NCBI GenBank assembly: GCA_002358895.1
Contig: DEPR01000013.1
Location: forward strand, 5,644 to 17,203
Length of the DNA: 11,560 bases
DNA from: Ruminococcus sp. UBA3387
GTDB taxonomy: Bacteria; Bacillota; Clostridia; Oscillospirales; Ruminococcaceae
Reading direction: 5' to 3'
Under the pieces are notes generated by a model that made no database searches, was not told the DNA's origin, and was given only the letters and a program-made list of their open reading frames with translations. The translations under genes were made by a program, and so were the position numbers. Below, one piece after another: positions 8,286 to 11,560 of this stretch (its first letter is position 1; every line of letters begins with the position of its first letter).

Positions 8286-8313
8286 AGTATATTATATTAT
8301 ATAATAGTGTAAA
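8286..8313 (-). promoter_or_regulatory. Probable sigma-A promoter of dnaA
   Basis: On the minus strand TTTACA (8308-8313) is followed after 16 nt by TATACT (8286-8291). This would start transcription near 8279, about 140 nt before the dnaA ATG. The -10 region is inside a longer A/T-rich tract, so alternatives are possible. Confidence 0.5.
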
Positions 8314-8394
8314 CTTTTTAAGATATAAGGGTTTTGGTTTGTTTTATTCAATACTTAATATTGTGGAGTTTTTCGGGGTGGCACAAGATGTTGT

Positions 8395-8403
8395 GGTGGA
8401 TAA
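8395..8403 (-). promoter_or_regulatory. Near-consensus DnaA box upstream of dnaA
   Basis: GGTGGATAA on the plus strand is TTATCCACC on the minus strand, one mismatch (last base) from TTATCCACA. It lies about 80 bp upstream of the predicted dnaA -35 and 30 bp upstream of the rpmH -35, which would suit dnaA autoregulation. It is a single site, so chance is not excluded. Confidence 0.4.
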
Positions 8404-8433
8404 ATTTAAAATATAAAAAAATTATGAACAGTA

Positions 8434-8463
8434 TTGACAAAAGCCATTGATATAAGATATAAT
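8434..8463 (+). promoter_or_regulatory. Sigma-A promoter of the rpmH operon
   Basis: Perfect TTGACA (8434-8439) and perfect TATAAT (8458-8463) are separated by 18 nt, giving a start near 8470 and a leader of about 95 nt before rpmH. Such a consensus promoter fits a ribosomal-protein gene and probably drives rpmH, rnpA, yidD and perhaps further downstream. Confidence 0.85.
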
Positions 8464-8565
8464 TGTTAATTACAAGGGCTTACTATGTGTTTTTGACCAT
8501 GGAATCTGCCTGTTTATTTAAATCGGAACAAAGCTTTTTCGATTTTTGAAAGGAGGATATTTGAA

Positions 8566-8700
8566 ATGAAAAGAACTTATCAGCCTAAGAAGCTTCAGAG
8601 AAAAAAAGTACACGGTTTTATGAAAAGAATGTCAACTAAAAACGGCAGAAAGGTTTTGGCTCGCAGAAGAGCAAAGGGTAGAGCAAGACTTTCTCACTAA
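8566..8700 (+). CDS. rpmH: 50S ribosomal protein L34
   Basis: A 44-aa, very basic protein starting [18 protein letters not shown], with [18 protein letters not shown] (18-35) and ending KGRARLSH: the complete L34 sequence. L34 is a small protein of the large ribosomal subunit that packs against 23S rRNA. Start: ATG at 8566-8568 with perfect AGGAGG (8551-8556) 9 nt upstream. It is the first gene of the plus-strand arm and has a consensus promoter about 100 bp before it. The gene stands divergent to dnaA, as in most bacteria. Too short for many automatic gene finders, but certain. Confidence 0.98.
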   Translation: MKRTYQPKKLQRKKVHGFMKRMSTKNGRKVLARRRAKGRARLSH

Positions 8701-8717
8701 TTTAGTTAGTTAATCGG

Positions 8718-8750
8718 CCATATACCATTCAATTTTTTGTTTGGTATAGG
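8718..8750 (+). other. Hairpin between rpmH and rnpA
   Basis: TATACCA (8721-8727) pairs with TGGTATA (8742-8748), extendable by CC/GG across a bulged A, around a 14-nt loop. It is followed by GTCTTTCTCTTTATTT, T-rich but not a clean T-run. It could be a weak attenuator or a processing site that makes rpmH more abundant than rnpA. Role inferred. Confidence 0.4.
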
Positions 8751-8826
8751 GTCTTTCTCTTTATTTATGTTATTTATGCTGCACATTTCTTTTAAGTTTT
8801 AATCTTTTGGATTTTTGGGTGTTAAT

Positions 8827-9186
8827 ATGCTTTTTACTGAGATTTTAAAGGATAATAAGTTTTTTACCCGATGTTTCCGCAAGGGTAGTTTTGTCTCCTG
8901 TGAATTTGTAACCGCTTATTTCATTCCGAACAAATCCCCTTACAACCGAATAGGAATTTCAGTCAGCAAAAAAAACGGAAATGCTGTACAGAGAAACAGA
9001 ATAAAACGCATAATCAGGGCGGCTTATCGGCTCAACGAGGGCAATTTTCCTATTGGTTATGACATTGTTTTTGCGGCAAGAAACAACATTGCTGAGAAAA
9101 AAAGCAAGGATATTGAATATTTTATAAAGAGTCGTTTATTGAAGAAGATGAACAGTCAGAAAACTGACACTAAGAAAAAATGTTAA
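8827..9186 (+). CDS. rnpA: Ribonuclease P protein component
   Basis: Protein subunit (C5-type) of RNase P; it assists the catalytic RNA in cutting 5' leaders from tRNA precursors. 119 aa, usual size. The conserved RNR block is [18 protein letters not shown] (51-68). The preceding strand [13 protein letters not shown] (41-53) and the following YDIVFAAR (78-85) are typical, and the protein is strongly basic. Start: ATG at 8827-8829, which places [13 protein letters not shown] at the N-terminus as in the family; GGGTG lies 5 nt upstream, a modest ribosome site. An in-frame TTG at 8815-8817 is a less likely start. The 3' end overlaps yidD by 7 bp. Confidence 0.96.
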   Translation: MLFTEILKDNKFFTRCFRKGSFVSCEFVTAYFIPNKSPYNRIGISVSKKNGNAVQRNRIKRIIRAAYRLNEGNFPIGYDIVFAARNNIAEKKSKDIEYFIKSRLLKKMNSQKTDTKKKC

Positions 9187-9428
9187 GACAGATACCGATT
9201 TTTTTCATAAGGGCTTATCAGAAGTTCATCAGCCCTTTAACGGGACAAAGATGCAGATATTATCCCTCCTGTTCAAACTACAGTCTTCAGGCTTTCAGAA
9301 AACACGGGTTTTTCAAGGGGTTAATTCTGTCTATATGGCGTATTCTCAGGTGCAATCCTTTTTCAAAGGGTGGCATTGATTATGTTCCCGAAAGCTTTAG
9401 CTTAACTAAAAAAAAGAAAATAATTTAA
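9180..9428 (+). CDS. yidD: Membrane protein insertion efficiency factor YidD
   Basis: An 82-aa YidD-family protein, thought to aid insertion of inner-membrane proteins by YidC; membrane-associated through an N-terminal amphipathic helix. Visible: [15 protein letters not shown] (5-19), the conserved cysteine block [14 protein letters not shown] (22-35, Cys25 and Cys31) and [16 protein letters not shown] (55-70, third Cys58). The tail is basic (LTKKKKII). The ATG (9180-9182) lies inside the last codons of rnpA with no strong ribosome site, so translation is probably coupled to rnpA. yidC follows after 42 bp. Confidence 0.95.
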   Translation: MLRQIPIFFIRAYQKFISPLTGQRCRYYPSCSNYSLQAFRKHGFFKGLILSIWRILRCNPFSKGGIDYVPESFSLTKKKKII

Positions 9429-9430
9429 GT

Positions 9431-9458
9431 CGTATAAATACGAACGCAGATTACTGCG
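9431..9458 (+). other. Two small hairpins just before the yidC ribosome site
   Basis: CGTA/TACG (9431-9442, loop TAAA) and CGCAG/CTGCG (9445-9458, loop ATTA) sit side by side, 2 nt before the GGAGG of yidC (9461-9465). They occupy most of the yidD-yidC gap. They could tune yidC translation or protect the mRNA end. The stems are only 4 and 5 bp, so this is suggestive only. Confidence 0.3.
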
Positions 9459-9470
9459 ACGGAGGTTACA

Positions 9471-10778
9471 ATGGATTTTTTATTGAATCTTTTAGCTACT
9501 CCACTTGGCTGGATAATGAAGATTTGCTATGAGCTTGTAAGCAATTACGGCATAGCTTTATTTATTTTTACATTTATTACACGTCTTGTTGTTTTTCCGT
9601 TGAACATCAAACAGCAGAAAAGTACAGCAAGAATGTCAATGCTCACCCCTGAGCTTGACAAACTGAAGAAAAAATACAAGAATAATCCTGACAAGCTTAA
9701 CGAAGAAACTATGAAGCTTTACAGCAAGGAGAACATCAATCCTATGGCAAGCTGTCTGCCTATGATTATTACTCTTGTTGTACTCTGGTCTCTTATTCCT
9801 GTAATTTACGGGCCTCTTACTTATGTTTCAGACGCAAACAAAGATGACATCAAGGCTTCAAACAGTCTTATTTCAAATCTTTATGTTGCAAGTAAAGAAG
9901 TTAAGGAAAATGACACCACTTTTGAGGCAATTCTTCAAGAAAATGATTTCGACCTTGAAGCTGTTGCAGATGAACTGGGCTCAGATGATTATAAGAAGAC
10001 AAAGAAGCTTTCTGAAGCTGATATGAAGTCTTTGGTTGAGGTTATTGAAAAGCACCCTGACATTGACGGATTTATGACAGATGAGCAGATGGTTTCAAAG
10101 AGCCTTGCTGAGTCAAGACCTGAGCTTGTTACTTTTGATTTCGTTGAAAAGGCTGACGGCAAGTATGCTGATGTTCTTCCTGAAAGCGTAAGAAAAGCTG
10201 CTGAAGATATGGACTATCAGTTCCTTGGCATCTCACTGGGTACTATTCCTAAGTGGAAGAGCTGGACTTGTCTTATTCCTATTATTTCAGCTGTTTTACA
10301 GCTTCTTTGCACTATTGTTTCTCAAAGGTTTTCCAAGAAAAACAATACTGCGGCTGCAAGTATGAACGGCAGTATGAAGATTATGCTTTATGCTATGCCT
10401 TTGTTCTCACTGTGGATTGGTTTCTCATTCCCTGCAGGTCTTGGTCTTTACTGGATTTACTCTTCTTTGCTGGCTCTGGTACAGACTATTGTACTGAACG
10501 TTCTTTACACTCCTGACAAGGTCAAGGAAATGGTAAAGAAAGATATGGCTAAGCAGAAAAAGAAAAAGAAGAAGCCTTCTATGATGGAAAAGGCTATTGC
10601 TATGCAGAATCAGCAGAACGGCACGGCTGTTACTGCTGATGATGACAGCGATGATGAAGATGCTGAGGAAAGAAAGCTTTCCAAGGCTGAACTCAAAGAG
10701 CTTCAGAGACAGCGTCTTAACGAAGCAAGACGTCGTATGGCTGAAAAATACGGCGATGATTACAGCGAGAATGATTAA
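9471..10778 (+). CDS. yidC: Membrane protein insertase YidC (Oxa1 family) with a large extracellular insertion
   Basis: YidC inserts membrane proteins alone or with SecYEG. 435 aa. Expected topology has five helices: about 26-47, 95-118, 264-283, 302-320 and 322-345, with the N-terminus outside. The first helix holds the conserved groove arginine Arg38 (FTFITRLVVFPL). The cytoplasmic helical hairpin (51-90) has the family KS.ARMS.L.PEL.KLKKKY pattern. The loop between helices 2 and 3 spans about 119-263, far longer than the few tens of residues usual in Gram-positive YidC, and is acidic and lysine-rich. The tail holds KQKKKKKKPS (361-370), then an acidic stretch and another basic helix, suiting ribosome contact. 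No lipoprotein signal is seen. Start ATG 9471-9473, GGAGG 5 nt upstream. jag follows after 21 bp. Confidence 0.96.
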   Translation: MDFLLNLLATPLGWIMKICYELVSNYGIALFIFTFITRLVVFPLNIKQQKSTARMSMLTPELDKLKKKYKNNPDKLNEETMKLYSKENINPMASCLPMIITLVVLWSLIPVIYGPLTYVSDANKDDIKASNSLISNLYVASKEVKENDTTFEAILQENDFDLEAVADELGSDDYKKTKKLSEADMKSLVEVIEKHPDIDGFMTDEQMVSKSLAESRPELVTFDFVEKADGKYADVLPESVRKAAEDMDYQFLGISLGTIPKWKSWTCLIPIISAVLQLLCTIVSQRFSKKNNTAAASMNGSMKIMLYAMPLFSLWIGFSFPAGLGLYWIYSSLLALVQTIVLNVLYTPDKVKEMVKKDMAKQKKKKKKPSMMEKAIAMQNQQNGTAVTADDDSDDEDAEERKLSKAELKELQRQRLNEARRRMAEKYGDDYSEND

Positions 10779-10799
10779 CCCAGAGAGGAGTTTTATATA

Positions 10800-11560
10800 A
10801 TGAAAAAGATTTTCACTGCAGCTTCTGTAGAACAGGCAAAACAGCTGGCTTGCGTTGAATTTCAGACAACAGAAGACAAAATTGAATTTACTATCCTTGA
10901 AGAACCAAAAAAGGGTCTTTTCGGCAAGGTAAAGGGCGACGCTAAGCTGGAAGCTGAATTTAACCCTTCAAAGATTGACCTTGCTGTAAAGTACATCAAA
11001 GATGTTCTTGCTGTGATGGGTATTGAAAATGTTACCTGTGATGTTACTGAAGTTGAAAACGGCTGTGAAATTGAACTTAACGGCGACGGACTTGATGAAG
11101 TTATCGGCAAAAAGGGTGAAATGATTGACTCTTTGCAGTATCTTGCATCTCTTGTTTCTAACAAGGTTGACAGAGAATACTTCAGAATTACCATTGACAG
11201 CAACGGTTTCAGAGAGAGAAGAAAGGCTCAGCTTGAAGAGCTTGCTGTTAAGATTGCAAACAACGTTAAGAAAAACGGCAGGTCAACTGCTCTTGAGCCA
11301 ATGAACCCATACGAAAGGCGTATTATTCACGCTGTTATCACAGATATTGAGGGTGTAACCTCAAAATCTACAGGTGAGGACCCTTACAGAAAGGTTATTA
11401 TCAGCTCAACTGAAAAGAGAAGGTTCAATGACCGTGGTCGCAGAAACAACAGAAGAGACAGAAAGCCTAAGCCACATTATGACATTACCACAAGCTTTGA
11501 AAAGGATTACAAAAAGCCAAAGCCTGAGGACAGCTTAGACGCAGGTCTTTACGGAAAAAT
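10800..11560 (+). CDS. jag: RNA-binding protein Jag/KhpB (EloR), open at window edge
   Basis: Protein with a Jag-N domain (MKKIFTAASVEQAK..., with EEPKKGLFGKVKGDAKLE at about 34-51), a KH-like domain (GDGLDEVIGKKGEMIDSLQYLAS, about 95-117) and an R3H domain (PMNPYERRIIHAVI, about 167-180, with the Arg and His of the motif). The family binds RNA and, in other Firmicutes, affects cell elongation and sporulation. Start: ATG at 10800-10802 with GAGAGGAG 9 nt upstream. 253 codons are visible with no stop, so the protein runs past the right edge. Sequence after the R3H domain continues at least 45 residues with a basic run (RRFNDRGRRNNRRDRK) where many homologues end. The gene follows yidC as in most Firmicutes. 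Confidence 0.95.
   Translation, partial: MKKIFTAASVEQAKQLACVEFQTTEDKIEFTILEEPKKGLFGKVKGDAKLEAEFNPSKIDLAVKYIKDVLAVMGIENVTCDVTEVENGCEIELNGDGLDEVIGKKGEMIDSLQYLASLVSNKVDREYFRITIDSNGFRERRKAQLEELAVKIANNVKKNGRSTALEPMNPYERRIIHAVITDIEGVTSKSTGEDPYRKVIISSTEKRRFNDRGRRNNRRDRKPKPHYDITTSFEKDYKKPKPEDSLDAGLYGK

Larger units (their letters stand above)
8139..8565. promoter_or_regulatory. Divergent dnaA/rpmH intergenic region
   Basis: 427 bp without a gene. From left to right it holds the dnaA leader of about 140 nt (with a TTTTCAACC box-like site on the plus strand, 8143-8151), a probable dnaA promoter (8286-8313), a small inverted repeat CACAA/TTGTG (8382-8395), a near-consensus DnaA box TTATCCACC on the minus strand (8395-8403), the rpmH promoter (8434-8463) and the rpmH leader of about 95 nt. 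In the rpmH leader, AAATCG (8520-8525) can pair with CGATTT (8540-8545) just before the ribosome site. A second origin part here, as in the bipartite B. subtilis oriC, is possible, but only one good box is visible. Confidence 0.6.

Noticed and set aside
8499-8549. 16-codon leader ORF before rpmH ([16 protein letters not shown])
   Set aside because: It ends just before the rpmH ribosome site, which is suggestive, but it has no ribosome site of its own and no regulatory pattern; probably chance.
10862-11203. 113-codon minus-strand frame opposite jag
   Set aside because: Antisense to the clear Jag KH and R3H coding sequence; a shadow frame.

Overview
This window is the chromosomal replication-origin neighbourhood of a low-GC Gram-positive bacterium. 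The gene order matches the Firmicutes origin cluster: gyrA, gyrB, remB, recF, rlbA, dnaN and dnaA on the minus strand, and rpmH, rnpA, yidD, yidC and jag on the plus strand. The protein sequences, the Clostridia-like DUF370 protein after recF, the TTG starts and the REP-like intergenic palindromes suggest a gut-type Clostridia member, probably Oscillospirales/Ruminococcus-like. That placement is inferred from protein feel, not from a search.

Layout, minus strand (read right to left): dnaA (8138-6792), the origin gap (6791-6347), dnaN (6346-5237), a short gap with a REP-like palindrome, rlbA (5151-4927), recF (4926-3796, directly abutting rlbA), remB/DUF370 (3785-3510), an array of small hairpins (about 3507-3306), gyrB (3225-1261), a small two-helix membrane protein with a YcxB-like domain (1243-653), a second REP-like palindrome, and the first 183 codons of gyrA (551 to 1, running off the left edge). 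Plus strand: rpmH (8566-8700), rnpA (8827-9186), yidD (9180-9428, overlapping rnpA), yidC (9471-10778) and jag/khpB (10800 onward, running off the right edge).

The two arms diverge from the 427-bp dnaA/rpmH gap, which carries a near-consensus rpmH promoter and a plausible dnaA promoter. The minus arm makes replication initiation (DnaA), the sliding clamp (DnaN), ribosome and recombination factors (RlbA, RecF), a RemA-family regulator and gyrase. The plus arm makes ribosomal protein L34, the RNase P protein, and the membrane-insertion set YidD/YidC with the RNA-binding Jag.

The most interesting signal is the dnaA-dnaN gap. On the minus strand it reads DnaA-box-like 9-mer, short GC-rich spacer, five perfect DnaA-trio triplets, then 30 bp of pure A/T. 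This is the architecture of the Bacillus subtilis basal unwinding element. The boxes are not the usual TTATNCACA but a repeated TTTTCAACA, about ten same-orientation exact or variant copies, and the DnaA encoded next door has an altered box-recognition signature (KNHST where RDHTT is usual). A co-adapted DnaA/box pair is the main hypothesis. Secondary points are the multi-hairpin array after remB, a roughly 145-residue extracellular insertion in YidC, and non-standard residues at two quinolone-pocket positions of gyrase.
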